Shown: piece after piece, positions 41,270 to 49,873 of the stretch
Position numbering within the stretch: the stretch's first letter is position 1
Layout: each line of letters starts with the position of its first letter
Made by a program: the position numbers and the translations under genes
NCBI GenBank assembly: GCA_052161885.1
Contig: CP197396.1
Coordinates: 2,294,001 to 2,358,000 of the forward strand
DNA from: QKTW01 sp052161885
GTDB lineage: Bacteria; Bacteroidota; Bacteroidia; Chitinophagales; Chitinophagaceae
Direction of reading: 5' to 3'
Length of the DNA stretch: 64,000 nucleotides
The notes under the pieces: generated by a model
The model's database searches: none
Seen by the model: only the letters and a program-made list of their open reading frames with translations
Told to the model about the DNA's origin: nothing

Positions 41270-41367
41270 CTGGCAAGTTACTCACATCGCACCGCTACAA
41301 CCACCCACCCTTGCTACATTCCTGTCCTGGGGGATTCAGTAGGAGCTGGTCGTATAAGACTTGCCAG
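41270..41367 (-). ncRNA. ffs: Bacterial small signal recognition particle RNA (4.5S-type)
   Basis: Read on the minus strand, the ends CTGGCAAGT (41367-41359) and ACTTGCCAG (41278-41270) pair to close a long hairpin of about 98 nt. The apex has CAGGACAGGAATGTAGCA: the GGAA tetraloop, the 5' CAGGAC and the 3' AGCA of the Ffh-binding symmetric and asymmetric loops, as in E. coli CAGGTCCGGAAGGAAGCA. A run of seven T residues follows the 3' end at 41269-41263, acting as terminator. This RNA binds Ffh for cotranslational membrane targeting. It covers the bases of a spurious 66-aa plus-strand frame. Confidence 0.9.
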
Positions 41368-41478
41368 GGCGGCAAAGGTAGAACGGGAATTTTAAAAACC
41401 AAACTATTTTCTGAAAAAATTTCCGGCGTCAATAAAGAAGCCGGCGGAAAACCCCGCCGGCCTTGTATTTTCAGTAGA

Positions 41479-41590
41479 TATGAGATGTCAGATTTGAGAT
41501 TTAAGACATGAGATTTGAACAGATCGATAGTAAGCTGTAAACAGTAAGCAGCTATTCTCCCCATTTTCACATCTTCAAATCTTCACATGC
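41479..41590. repeat. Low-complexity intergenic GAGAT/CACATCT stretch
   Basis: Repeated words GAGAT, GATTTGAG and TTCAAATCTTCACAT fill the space between the SRP RNA region and the phosphohexomutase stop. Similar words occur at 36850-36990 and 49980-50075. No open frame or RNA structure is convincing here. Confidence 0.5.
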
Positions 41591-41599
41591 TCACATTCT

Positions 41600-43003
41600 T
41601 TACAGCACCGTTTCTTTTACGTCTTTCAATATGTCTGCTGTTTCTTCTTTGCTGTTACCCTCTGCATAAATGCGCAGCAATGGTTCCGTACCTGATGCAC
41701 GCAGCATGATCCAGCCGCCGTTATCAAGATGGTATTTTACACCATCTATGGTCTCAATGCTTTTAAAGCCGTATTTGCCAAATTTAGCATAACCGTTTTC
41801 CTGTGCTTTTTTAATGATCGCCTCTTTTTTATCATTGGCAATATGCATGTCGGCACGGTCATAAACAAATGTACCCACCACATCGTACACTTCCTGGCAC
41901 AGCTCTTTCAGCGTTTTGCCGCTCTGGGTCATGAATTCATAAATCACCAATCCGTCATAAATACCATCGCGCTCCGGTATATGGCCTTTTACAGCTATAC
42001 CGCCGCTTTCCTCACCGCCTACCAGCACATCTTCATTCACCATTATTTCACTGATGTATTTAAATCCTATCGGTGTTACTTCCACCGGCAGGCCATACAT
42101 TTCAGCCATGCGTTTTACACGGTCGGTAGCGGAGAATGCTATTGCCACTTTACCGTTCATGCCTTTGTACTTGTGCAGGTAATGCACCAGCAGCAGGATG
42201 ATATGATGTGCATCTACGAAGTTTCCGTCTTCATCATACAGTCCTATACGGTCAGCATCGCCATCTGTAGCAAGACCTACTTTCAGTTCCGGTGTATTGC
42301 GGATGGTACGCGCCAGCTCCTGCAGGTTGCGGTCCAGCGGCTCCGGAGCCTGGCCGTTAAAACCCGGATTGTTTTCACAATGCAGCAACACAGCACCCGG
42401 CAGCAGGCGGCGCACTACATTCTGACCCGCCCCAAACATAGCATCATATGCCAGTTTGAACGGAGATTTATTCAGTGCTTCAAAGTCAAATTTTCCCTGC
42501 AGATAAGTTACATACATATCCTCCAGGTTCACATATTCCAGCAGCCCTTTCGATTCCCAATATTCCAGGTCTTCTGCCGGTATAGTCACTTCATCTTTGA
42601 TCAATGCCTCTACCGCTGCAATATCTTTCGGGCTGGAAGGGCCGCCATGTGCGCCTTTCAGCTTATAACCATTGTATGAAGGCGGGTTGTGCGAGGCAGT
42701 GATCACCACGCCTTGCTGTGCTTTCAGTTCCAGTACACCCAGCGATATCATTGGTGTGCTGATGAACCCTTTTGCCAGCGCTACTTTCACACCATTGGCA
42801 CAAAGCACTTTGGTAACTGTTTCACAGAAAAGCTCACCACCAAAACGGCAGTCGTGACCAACCACCACTTTAGGATCGCTGCCACGCGCCAGCAGCCAGT
42901 CGGCCAATGCCTGGCTTACGCGGGCTACATTATAAACGGTAAAATCCTGTGCAATGATGGCACGCCACCCATCTGTTCCGAATTTGATCTTGTCGGCAGT
43001 CAT
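41600..43003 (-). CDS. Phosphohexomutase (phosphoglucomutase/phosphomannomutase family)
   Basis: A 467-aa alpha-D-phosphohexomutase. The catalytic phosphoserine is S104 in ITASHNPPSYNGYKLKG, the metal loop is DGDADRIGLYD, the sugar loop is GGEESGGIAVKGHIPERDG and the phosphate-binding end is RASGTEPLLRIYAEG. It interconverts hexose-6- and hexose-1-phosphates in the cytoplasm. The GEESGG motif fits glucose- or mannose-acting enzymes; GlmM would read differently, so sugar nucleotide precursor supply is likely. It is transcribed alone, with a 229-bp gap to the FkbM gene upstream. Confidence 0.93.
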   Translation of the reverse strand: MTADKIKFGTDGWRAIIAQDFTVYNVARVSQALADWLLARGSDPKVVVGHDCRFGGELFCETVTKVLCANGVKVALAKGFISTPMISLGVLELKAQQGVVITASHNPPSYNGYKLKGAHGGPSSPKDIAAVEALIKDEVTIPAEDLEYWESKGLLEYVNLEDMYVTYLQGKFDFEALNKSPFKLAYDAMFGAGQNVVRRLLPGAVLLHCENNPGFNGQAPEPLDRNLQELARTIRNTPELKVGLATDGDADRIGLYDEDGNFVDAHHIILLLVHYLHKYKGMNGKVAIAFSATDRVKRMAEMYGLPVEVTPIGFKYISEIMVNEDVLVGGEESGGIAVKGHIPERDGIYDGLVIYEFMTQSGKTLKELCQEVYDVVGTFVYDRADMHIANDKKEAIIKKAQENGYAKFGKYGFKSIETIDGVKYHLDNGGWIMLRASGTEPLLRIYAEGNSKEETADILKDVKETVL

Positions 43004-43183
43004 AAATATTCTTATAGCAATTTGATGTTTTAGTTTTTGTTCTCGGCTTCAGGATCACTATCCCGCCACAACGGCGATAGCACCATTCAGGGTCCGCAAT
43101 ACTAGCGAACTTTTCCCGGGAAACCGCAAATGTAAGATTGAATGATGAAAATATAATTTTAAGCCCGTAAGAGACAGGCAAAA

Positions 43184-43214
43184 ATAAAAAAGCCACCGGC
43201 AGACACCGGTGGCT
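43184..43214 (-). terminator. Terminator after the FkbM methyltransferase gene
   Basis: A 9-bp stem (AGCCACCGG/CCGGTGGCT) followed on the minus strand by a run of T residues. It lies 19 bp past the gene stop. Confidence 0.85.
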
Positions 43215-43232
43215 TCTATCTCTTTTACGCAG

Positions 43233-43919
43233 TTATTTACCTGCCAGCTTCTTGAAAATGCGCTTGAATTTCTTCCACCGTATCTTACGTTCTGCCCGGG
43301 CAGTATCTGCCTTATCTTCATTTGAAGGCGTCAGCACTCCCTTCTGAACATAGACTGTATCGCTGCCGTCTTTATACCACTGTATGTAGTTGTTTTTTTC
43401 TATCCACGCATTGATCTCTGCCATAAACGGATTGGTATAATATTTACCGTGCGTTTCTACAGAAAGTATACGTGGCCTGCTTTTCAGGTGTTTGATCACA
43501 TACCATTCACTGCCTTCTATGTCTATGCTCAGGAGATCTATAGTGCCGTCATCCAGGTCTGAGAATATCCTGCATTCTACTTCAAAAGTGTCTTCTTCTT
43601 TTATCTGGTACTTATCATTTTCAAGTGCCGGGCTCGATTTCAGCTCTGTTACAAATGTGGAAGCAGCCGCTTTTGACAGCTTTATCGTTCCGTTTTTGTC
43701 CCATACAGCATAGGGGTACAGCGTTATATTATAACCGGCAAAATATTCTTTAATTTTTTCAACCGTCACCGGATCGGCTTCTACAAGCGTAGCTTTGATG
43801 CCGTCTTTAATAAAATCAATAATATTAGACGTTTCAGGCAGGTAAACACCCACTTCACATACATGCGTTGGTGTGATATCCCTGGACTTCAGCTTGACGT
43901 AAATTTGTTTGGGTCCCAT
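43233..43919 (-). CDS. FkbM family methyltransferase
   Basis: A 228-aa SAM-dependent methyltransferase of the FkbM family. The SAM-binding start is VCEVGVYLPETSNIIDFI, motif with acidic end KATLVEADPVTVEKI, and the FkbM signature is IDLLSIDIEGSEWYVIKHL. Members O-methylate sugars, polysaccharides or polyketides, though the substrate here cannot be set. It is cytoplasmic. The gene is the last one in a run read leftward and has its own terminator. No glycosyltransferase cluster is nearby, which is unusual for the family. Confidence 0.9.
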   Translation of the reverse strand: MGPKQIYVKLKSRDITPTHVCEVGVYLPETSNIIDFIKDGIKATLVEADPVTVEKIKEYFAGYNITLYPYAVWDKNGTIKLSKAAASTFVTELKSSPALENDKYQIKEEDTFEVECRIFSDLDDGTIDLLSIDIEGSEWYVIKHLKSRPRILSVETHGKYYTNPFMAEINAWIEKNNYIQWYKDGSDTVYVQKGVLTPSNEDKADTARAERKIRWKKFKRIFKKLAGK

Positions 43920-44061
43920 GAGCGGATAAAGATAATAAATATAAAATAACGCGAAAGTTCCGTCGGATATCCGGGCCTTCCGATGCCCCTATCATTAACT
44001 AATATATTCCTAACATTTCTTTAAAATACAGCTTCTGTAATTTTACTCAAAATTGAAGACC

Positions 44062-45438
44062 ATGTCCGACAAGCTCGTTTCAGTAAATCCTGCCACAGGG
44101 GCAGAGATCGCCAGTTATGATGTGTATGATGAAGCAAAGGTGGAAAAGGCAGCAGTACTGGCACACAAAACTTATGACCAGCAATGGCGCAAAGCCTCGT
44201 TCAAAGAGCGCGGCGCTGTGCTGAAGAACATTGCCAAACAGATCCGCAAACAGAAACAGTACCTCGCAGAACTGGCCACAGCCGAAATGGGCAAACCATT
44301 GGTACAAAGCATTGCCGAGCTGGAAAAATGCGCCAATACACTGGATTTTTATGCAAAGGAAGGCGCTAAGATGCTGGCTCCGGAAGTGGTGGAAACAGAA
44401 GCCCGCAAAAGCTATGTGACCTTTCAGCCGCTGGGCGTGGTACTGGCCATTATGCCGTGGAACTTCCCGTACTGGCAGGTATTCCGCTGTATGGGACCTA
44501 TTCTTATGGGGGGAAACACCATGCTGCTGAAACATGCCTCCAACGTAAGCGGCTGTGCCGTTGCCATAGAAAAAGTGATCCATGATGCCGGCGCTCCCAA
44601 AGGCCTGTTTCAGACATTACTCCTGCCGTCGTCCCGCGTGGAAGCCCTTATAGCCCACCCTGCCGTCACTGCCGTAACCCTTACCGGCAGCGCGCCCGCA
44701 GGTGCAAAAGTTGCCGCAGCAGCAGGTGCTTATCTTAAAAAACAGGTACTGGAACTCGGCGGCAGTGATGCCTATGTAGTACTGGACGATGCCGACCTGG
44801 ACCTGGCAGTGGATGTATGCGTAAGCGGCAGGCTTACCAACAGCGGACAGAGTTGTGTAGCAGCCAAACGCTTTGTGATCGTAAAGTCGTTGCGTAAAGA
44901 GTTTGAAAAACGTTTTACCGAAAAAATGAAAGCTGCAACTTATGGCGACCCGATGAGCAAAGACAGCCGCATAGGCCCGCTCGCCCGTGTAGATCTCCGC
45001 AACGAACTGCACAAACAGGTAGAGCAGAGCATTGAGAAAGGAGCCAAGCTGCTGTGTGGCGGTTTTATACCGGAAGGAACAGGTGCCTATTACCCACCAA
45101 CAGTTCTTACCAATGTAAAAAAAGGTATGGCAGCATATGATGAAGAATTATTTGGCCCGGTAGCTGCTATCATCGAAGCAAAAGATGAAAAAGATGCGCT
45201 GCGCATTGCGAATGATAATGTATACGGGCTTGGCGGCGCCATATTTTCAAAAGACCGCAAACGCGCTGAAATGCTGGCCGCCACAGAAATGCAGGCAGGC
45301 AGCTGTTTTGTAAATGCCCAGGTACACTCAGACATGCGCCTGCCTTTTGGCGGTGTAAAGCATAGCGGTTATGGCCGGGAATTAGGTATCTTTGGCATAC
45401 GCGAATTCGTAAATACGAAAACGGTGTTTATTCAATAA
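44062..45438 (+). CDS. NAD(P)-dependent succinate-semialdehyde dehydrogenase-type ALDH
   Basis: A 458-aa aldehyde dehydrogenase from the ATG at 44062, three codons after an in-frame TTG. The catalytic Cys is C265 in NSGQSCVAAKRF and the Glu is in LELGGSDAYVVLDDADL; the cofactor region contains MPWNFPYWQVFR. The short length and MPWNFPYW fit the NAD-dependent succinate-semialdehyde dehydrogenase (Sad/GabD-like) group, which ends 4-aminobutyrate breakdown. A GABA aminotransferase gene is not near. The downstream antitoxin gene begins 11 bp after its stop. Confidence 0.92.
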   Translation: MSDKLVSVNPATGAEIASYDVYDEAKVEKAAVLAHKTYDQQWRKASFKERGAVLKNIAKQIRKQKQYLAELATAEMGKPLVQSIAELEKCANTLDFYAKEGAKMLAPEVVETEARKSYVTFQPLGVVLAIMPWNFPYWQVFRCMGPILMGGNTMLLKHASNVSGCAVAIEKVIHDAGAPKGLFQTLLLPSSRVEALIAHPAVTAVTLTGSAPAGAKVAAAAGAYLKKQVLELGGSDAYVVLDDADLDLAVDVCVSGRLTNSGQSCVAAKRFVIVKSLRKEFEKRFTEKMKAATYGDPMSKDSRIGPLARVDLRNELHKQVEQSIEKGAKLLCGGFIPEGTGAYYPPTVLTNVKKGMAAYDEELFGPVAAIIEAKDEKDALRIANDNVYGLGGAIFSKDRKRAEMLAATEMQAGSCFVNAQVHSDMRLPFGGVKHSGYGRELGIFGIREFVNTKTVFIQ

Positions 45439-45449
45439 AACGGAGATGT

Positions 45450-45638
45450 ATGACAAGGCAAAAATTATTGGAAACGGCCACCCAGATGCCCGAAAACTTT
45501 GAACTTGAAGAGTTTATTGAAAAGTTGATTGTAGTAGAGAAAATAGATAATGCCATTGAAAGCGTAACTGCCGGCAGAATAGTTACAAATGACGAGGCTC
45601 GCAGACATATCGAAGAAATAAAGAAGAAAGCAAGGTAA
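45450..45638 (+). CDS. Putative antitoxin of a ParE/RelE-type module
   Basis: A 62-aa acidic-basic helical protein: TATQMPENFELEEFIEKLIVV then IDNAIESVTAGRIVTNDEARR and a charged IEEIKKKAR end. The size, helical pattern and position just before a ParE-type toxin match known antitoxin genes, though the family is not certain. Antitoxins bind the toxin and often repress their own operon; no palindromic operator is visible upstream, as the ALDH gene ends there. Stop and toxin start share one base (TAATG at 45636-45640). Confidence 0.8.
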   Translation: MTRQKLLETATQMPENFELEEFIEKLIVVEKIDNAIESVTAGRIVTNDEARRHIEEIKKKAR

Positions 45639-45922
45639 TGGGATTGATAAAATGGACAGAAGACGTATTGGAAGACATGAAGGTCATTCATGAGTATATC
45701 TCAAAAGATTCCATTGTGTACGCAGACCGTTTGCTTGATAATTTTTATAATCGTGTACAACTTCTGACCGCTCAGCCTGATTCCGGAAGAATTGTACCCG
45801 AGAAGAATGATCCGTATATCCGGGAAGTTTTTGAAGGAAGCTACAGGATCATGTATACGACAAGCTTCCTGCCGGACATTATAATTTTACGGATCATCCG
45901 TTTTTCACAACAGTTTAAATAA
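45638..45922 (+). CDS. RelE/ParE family toxin
   Basis: A 94-aa toxin of the RelE/ParE fold. The family run is KWTEDVLEDMKVIHEYISKDS with a C-terminal VFEGSYRIMYTTSFLPDIIILRI, where the Arg/Tyr near GSYRIMY lies in the active region. ParE members poison DNA gyrase and RelE members cut mRNA; sequence alone does not settle which. It has the usual partner antitoxin directly upstream with a one-base overlap. It is followed 4 bp later by a GDSL hydrolase gene. Confidence 0.9.
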   Translation: MGLIKWTEDVLEDMKVIHEYISKDSIVYADRLLDNFYNRVQLLTAQPDSGRIVPEKNDPYIREVFEGSYRIMYTTSFLPDIIILRIIRFSQQFK

Positions 45923-45926
45923 ACTC

Positions 45927-46529
45927 ATGTACACTTATCTCGCACTGGGCGATTCATACACTATCGGAGAGCTCGTTCCTAAGGAAGAAAATTTTCCGCA
46001 CCAGGCTGTTACTTTGCTCCATAAAGAAAAAATTGACGTTGCGGATCCTGTGATTATAGCTGTTACCGGCTGGACTACAGATGAGCTGGCAGCCTCTATC
46101 CGGGAGCATAACATACACGAAACGTTTTCTTTCGTCACGCTGCTTATTGGCGTAAACAACCAGTATCGCGGCCGCAGCCTGGAAAATTATAAGGAAGAAT
46201 TTACACAGCTGCTCAACCAGGCCATAGTATTTGCCAACGGCCATACGCAGCATGTGTTTGTGCTCTCCATTCCGGACTGGGGTGTTACTCCATTTGCCGA
46301 AGGCAAAGACCGGGCAGAGATAGCTCATGAAATAGACGCCTACAATGCTGCAAACAAAGAAATAACAGCCGTCCATAAATGCCATTACATTGATATTACA
46401 GATAGTACAAGGCAAAACGGGCAGAAGACGGAATTTCTTGCAGAAGACGGATTGCATCCTTCGGGAAAAGAATATGCCGTATGGGCAGAAAGACTGGTAC
46501 CGGAAATTACAAAAACCCTTAAAGGGTAA
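45927..46529 (+). CDS. SGNH/GDSL hydrolase
   Basis: A 200-aa esterase-type SGNH hydrolase. Block I reads YLALGDSYTIGE with the Ser, block III has LIGVNNQYRG with Asn, and block V has DGLHPSGKEYAVWA with Asp and His. No signal peptide is evident, so it should act inside the cell. Such enzymes cleave esters of lipids, sugars or peptides. It lies 4 bp after the toxin gene and probably shares its transcript. A terminator follows 22 bp after its stop. Confidence 0.93.
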   Translation: MYTYLALGDSYTIGELVPKEENFPHQAVTLLHKEKIDVADPVIIAVTGWTTDELAASIREHNIHETFSFVTLLIGVNNQYRGRSLENYKEEFTQLLNQAIVFANGHTQHVFVLSIPDWGVTPFAEGKDRAEIAHEIDAYNAANKEITAVHKCHYIDITDSTRQNGQKTEFLAEDGLHPSGKEYAVWAERLVPEITKTLKG

Positions 46530-46551
46530 ATTTTATCAATATCTTACAACT

Positions 46552-46580
46552 AAAGCAACTGAATATTCAGTTGCTTTTTT
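46552..46580 (+). terminator. Intrinsic terminator after the GDSL hydrolase gene
   Basis: A stem of AAAGCAACTGAA/TTCAGTTGCTTT with a 2-base centre and a T tract. It closes the ALDH-antitoxin-toxin-hydrolase run. Confidence 0.85.
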
Positions 46581-46591
46581 AATGTACTAGT

Positions 46592-46900
46592 ATGGATCTG
46601 ATGCTCTTATTACCTGTTTTGGTCTTTATCTCCCTGTTTACTGTTGAATATACACTGTGGCGGAATAAGAATGACCACAAATGGGTAAGAAAGCTTTGCC
46701 TGACATTATTTTTTGTTGGTGGAATACCTGCGCTCCTGATGCTGTGTTATGTGTTCTTTGCCGGAGACCGGATCATGCCCGAAGTAGTGGATGAACATAC
46801 CGATGGGCTGGTTGCAACCACAGATACATATATTTCCGGGTTTGTCTGCGTGGTTTTGCCCGTTACACTATACATCATTGTAAGAAAGGTCATTAAGTGA
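46592..46900 (+). CDS. Small inner-membrane protein, unknown
   Basis: A 102-aa protein with three predicted helices (MLLLPVLVFISLFTVEYTL, LCLTLFFVGGIPALLMLCYV, YISGFVCVVLPVTLYIIV). It starts with ATG 12 bp after the terminator and so probably has its own promoter. The protein has charged loops between the helices but no motif that I recognise. The reading frame has a clear start and normal codon use. It precedes the copper-like cluster but is not obviously part of it. Confidence 0.65.
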   Translation: MDLMLLLPVLVFISLFTVEYTLWRNKNDHKWVRKLCLTLFFVGGIPALLMLCYVFFAGDRIMPEVVDEHTDGLVATTDTYISGFVCVVLPVTLYIIVRKVIK

Positions 46901-46983
46901 TAAGTTCCCATTTATCCGGAGGGCCACAATATATTGTTACCGCTTTAACATATCGACCGGTAAACATATCAACAACAACACCC

Positions 46984-46991
46984 TATCTTTG
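46984..46991 (+). promoter_or_regulatory. -7 element abutting the HYC_CC_PP gene start
   Basis: TATCTTTG matches TAnnTTTG exactly, 8 bp before the ATG at 47000. Transcription starting a few bases further would give a nearly leaderless mRNA. This argues against the upstream ATG at 46994, which would fall before or at the start point. Confidence 0.6.
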
Positions 46992-46999
46992 CAATGCAC

Positions 47000-47410
47000 A
47001 TGAAAAGGCTGCTCATCATACCACTTATGTTTCTGTACCTGCTGGCAATAACCGGCGTAATGGTGCAGGCACATTATTGCGGCAAGCAGCTTGTATCCTG
47101 GAATATCTACCTTAAAGCAAACAATTGCGGCAACTGCCCTGATGATCAGGGTAAGGCCAATGCAAAAAAATGCTGTAAGGATAAAGTCGTAGCAGCAAAG
47201 GTTACACACGAGCAAAACAGTGTCAGCTTTAAATTACAGTTGAGTGATGCGGCATATGTTCCGTCAGTAACGCCTGTGCAATACGGTTCATACCCTGAAC
47301 CTGCCTACACCTCACAACAAACACATATTCACCAGGCCAACGCCCCACCCGGCCGATGGCAGAACATAGCACTTTACAAATTGCACTCCCGCCTTACTTA
47401 TTACGGTTAA
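47000..47410 (+). CDS. HYC_CC_PP family exported protein, likely metal-linked
   Basis: A 136-aa protein with a signal segment (LLIIPLMFLYLLAITGVMVQ). The motifs that name the family are present: AHYCGKQLVSW, CGNCPDDQG, KKCCKDKVV and a late NAPPGRW. The Cys and His residues could coordinate copper or another soft metal. The next two genes encode an HMA metal chaperone and a TonB receptor, which supports a metal-handling role in the periplasm. The start at 47000 is chosen by promoter position; MH at 46994 is the alternative. Confidence 0.85.
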   Translation: MKRLLIIPLMFLYLLAITGVMVQAHYCGKQLVSWNIYLKANNCGNCPDDQGKANAKKCCKDKVVAAKVTHEQNSVSFKLQLSDAAYVPSVTPVQYGSYPEPAYTSQQTHIHQANAPPGRWQNIALYKLHSRLTYYG

Positions 47411-47477
47411 CAGCTCTTGTCCCGGAAGGGATAATCATTGCTGTATTTCATTTTTATTAACCGTAAAAGTATTTTTT

Positions 47478-47828
47478 ATGAAACGTCTTATCGTTTTCCT
47501 GTTTGTTATATTTTCTTCTCTTTCCATAGTAAAAGCCCAATCGGGCAAAGACATTGCCACTGAAAAATTTAAAGTGGAAGGCAATTGCGATATGTGCAAA
47601 AAGCGCATTGAGAATGCCGCTTATTCCAAAGGCGTAAAAGAAGCTGTATGGGATGAACATACGCATATGCTCACTGTTACGTATAGGCCTTCTAAAACCT
47701 CTGTGCAGAACATTGCGCAGAGCATTGCACATGCCGGCCATGACAATGAGAAAGTACATGTGACCGATGCCGATTATAAAAAACTTCCGGAATGCTGCGC
47801 TTATAAGACTGCTACCTGCAACCATTAA
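47478..47828 (+). CDS. Exported heavy-metal-associated (HMA) domain protein
   Basis: A 116-aa exported protein with signal peptide (LIVFLFVIFSSLSIVKAQ) and one HMA domain (about 30-100). The metal-binding CxxC is in VEGNCDMCKKRIENAA, the copper-chaperone type with N in place of M before the first Cys. A second Cys pair is near the end (LPECCAYKTATC). It likely carries Cu(I) in the periplasm. Its stop overlaps the receptor start by one base (TAATG at 47826-47830), so the two are coupled. Zn or Ag binding cannot be excluded. Confidence 0.9.
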   Translation: MKRLIVFLFVIFSSLSIVKAQSGKDIATEKFKVEGNCDMCKKRIENAAYSKGVKEAVWDEHTHMLTVTYRPSKTSVQNIAQSIAHAGHDNEKVHVTDADYKKLPECCAYKTATCNH

Positions 47829-49861
47829 TGGTATACAGGTTTCTTGGAAAAAGAATTTTCTTATCGGGCTTTGCTATGTGTATTATCACCAGTGCTTCTG
47901 CGCAGGAAGCAGATACTGCACACGCGCAGCCGGAAAAGAAATTAAAAGAAGTGGAAGTAAAAGTGCGCCGCAAAAGCACGGAAATGAGCCTTATGGGCGC
48001 TATTAAAACCGAAAAAATAGGTCAGCGGGAACTGCTGAAAGCTGCCTGCTGCAACCTTTCCGAAAGCTTTGAGACGACACCATCTGTAGATGTAGCATTT
48101 ACAGATGCCATCAGCGGATACAAACAGATACAGATGCTGGGGCTGGCCGGACCATATACAGTCATTACAAGGGAAAACATACCAGAAGTGCGTGGACTCG
48201 CGGCTGTCACCGGCCTTACATTTACACCGGGCACCTGGATAGATGGTATGCAATTGAGCAAAGGCACCGGTAGTGTGGTAAACGGCTATGAAACCGTTGC
48301 CGGGCAGATAAATGTAGAACTCCATAAGCCTTTTGAAGGAGATAAATGGCTGTTTAACCTGTACCAGAGCACACAAGGGCGTTCAGAAGGCAACCTGGTG
48401 TACAATCATCAGTTCAATAAAGCGCTTTCCTCCAGCCTGATGCTGCATGCAAAATCTCAGTGGCAGAAGACCGACCAGAACAAGGATGGTTTCCTTGATC
48501 AGCCGCTGGGCAGCCAGTATGGCCTGCTGAACCGCTGGTTCTGGCTCGGATCGAAGGGTTGGGAAGTGCAGGGCGGCATTAAAGGTAGCTATATGAGCAA
48601 TACCGGTGGCCAGTGGGGCTATGAAAAAGGCACTGAGCAGGTAACCGGTAACCCATGGGGCTTTGAGCTGACTACAAAACGCGCAGAAGGCTGGGCCAAG
48701 ATCGGGAAGGTATGGCCGCAGAAACAATGGCGCAGCGTAGGTCTGCAACTTTCTGGCCTGTACCACCAACAGGATGCTTTATATGGTACCCGGAAATATG
48801 ACGGTACCGAACATAGCTTCTACAGCAACCTGATCTACCAGTCCATTATCGGCAATACCAATAATATCATCAAAGCAGGCGCCAGTTTCTTGCTGGATAA
48901 TTATGACGAAACCTTTACCGGCATTGGCTACCGGCGCAATGAAGTAGTACCCGGCGTTTTTGCAGAATATGCGTGGAGTCATCTTGACAAATGGAATGTT
49001 GTTGCCGGCCTCCGTGGCGATTATCATAATATGTACGGCGCTTTTGCAACGCCACGCCTCCATGTGCGGTATGCGCCATTCAAGCGCACAGCCTTCCGCG
49101 CTTCTATAGGCCGCGCACAGCGTACCGCCAATATTTTTGCAGAAAATGCAGGATATATGGCCAGCAACCGCCAGTTTGTAATCTTAAATCCGCAACCTGA
49201 CAAAGCCTACGGACTGAACCCGGAAGTGGCATGGAATATGGGCGTCAATGCTACGCAGAAATTTAAACTGAACTACCGCGAAGGTGCTTTCAGCGTAGAT
49301 TACTATTACACTTATTTCCAGAACCAGGTGGTGACTGATATTGAAGACATGCACCAGGTACGGTTTTATAACCTCGACGGGCAGTCCTTTGCACACAGCC
49401 TGCAGGCACAGCTGGACTATGAGCCGCTCCGTAAACTGGATGTACGTGTTGCCTATCGCTGGTATGATGTAAAAACGACCTACGGCGGAACATTGAAAGA
49501 ACGCCCGCTGGTAGCAGCCAACCGTGCTTTCCTCAATATAGGCTATGAAACAAAGAATGACTTGAAATTTGACTATACAATCCAATGGACGGGGACCAAA
49601 CGCCTGCCGGAAATAGGTCACGGAAACGACATCATGGACACCCAGTCCCCTGCATTTATACAGATGAATGCACAGATCAGCAAAACGATAAAAAGTAACC
49701 TGGAACTGTATGCCGGTGGTGAAAACCTTACCAACTATATGCAGCACGATGCTGTAATAGGTGCAGAAAACCCCTATGGCTCCAGCTTTGATGCTTCTAT
49801 GGTCTGGGGGCCTGTAATGGGCAGGAATGTGTATGTGGGCATGAGGTATAAGATCAAGTAA
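47828..49861 (+). CDS. TonB-dependent outer-membrane receptor, probable metal transport
   Basis: A 677-aa receptor with a signal peptide (RIFLSGFAMCIITSASAQ), no CarboxypepD domain, a plug from about residue 40 (LKEVEVKVRRKSTEMSLMG, GLAGPYTVITRENIPEVRG) and a C-terminal barrel ending in VYVGMRYKIK. A pair of cysteines sits in the plug (KAACCNLSES) and is probably conserved in this subgroup. Being coupled to an HMA protein and near HYC_CC_PP, it most likely imports or exports a copper complex. Ligand specificity is not shown by the sequence. Confidence 0.88.
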   Translation: MVYRFLGKRIFLSGFAMCIITSASAQEADTAHAQPEKKLKEVEVKVRRKSTEMSLMGAIKTEKIGQRELLKAACCNLSESFETTPSVDVAFTDAISGYKQIQMLGLAGPYTVITRENIPEVRGLAAVTGLTFTPGTWIDGMQLSKGTGSVVNGYETVAGQINVELHKPFEGDKWLFNLYQSTQGRSEGNLVYNHQFNKALSSSLMLHAKSQWQKTDQNKDGFLDQPLGSQYGLLNRWFWLGSKGWEVQGGIKGSYMSNTGGQWGYEKGTEQVTGNPWGFELTTKRAEGWAKIGKVWPQKQWRSVGLQLSGLYHQQDALYGTRKYDGTEHSFYSNLIYQSIIGNTNNIIKAGASFLLDNYDETFTGIGYRRNEVVPGVFAEYAWSHLDKWNVVAGLRGDYHNMYGAFATPRLHVRYAPFKRTAFRASIGRAQRTANIFAENAGYMASNRQFVILNPQPDKAYGLNPEVAWNMGVNATQKFKLNYREGAFSVDYYYTYFQNQVVTDIEDMHQVRFYNLDGQSFAHSLQAQLDYEPLRKLDVRVAYRWYDVKTTYGGTLKERPLVAANRAFLNIGYETKNDLKFDYTIQWTGTKRLPEIGHGNDIMDTQSPAFIQMNAQISKTIKSNLELYAGGENLTNYMQHDAVIGAENPYGSSFDASMVWGPVMGRNVYVGMRYKIK

Positions 49862-49873
49862 GCTGGCTAATAC

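Noticed and set aside
41311..41511. 66-aa plus-strand frame
   Set aside because: It lies over the SRP RNA on the other strand and has no known motifs.
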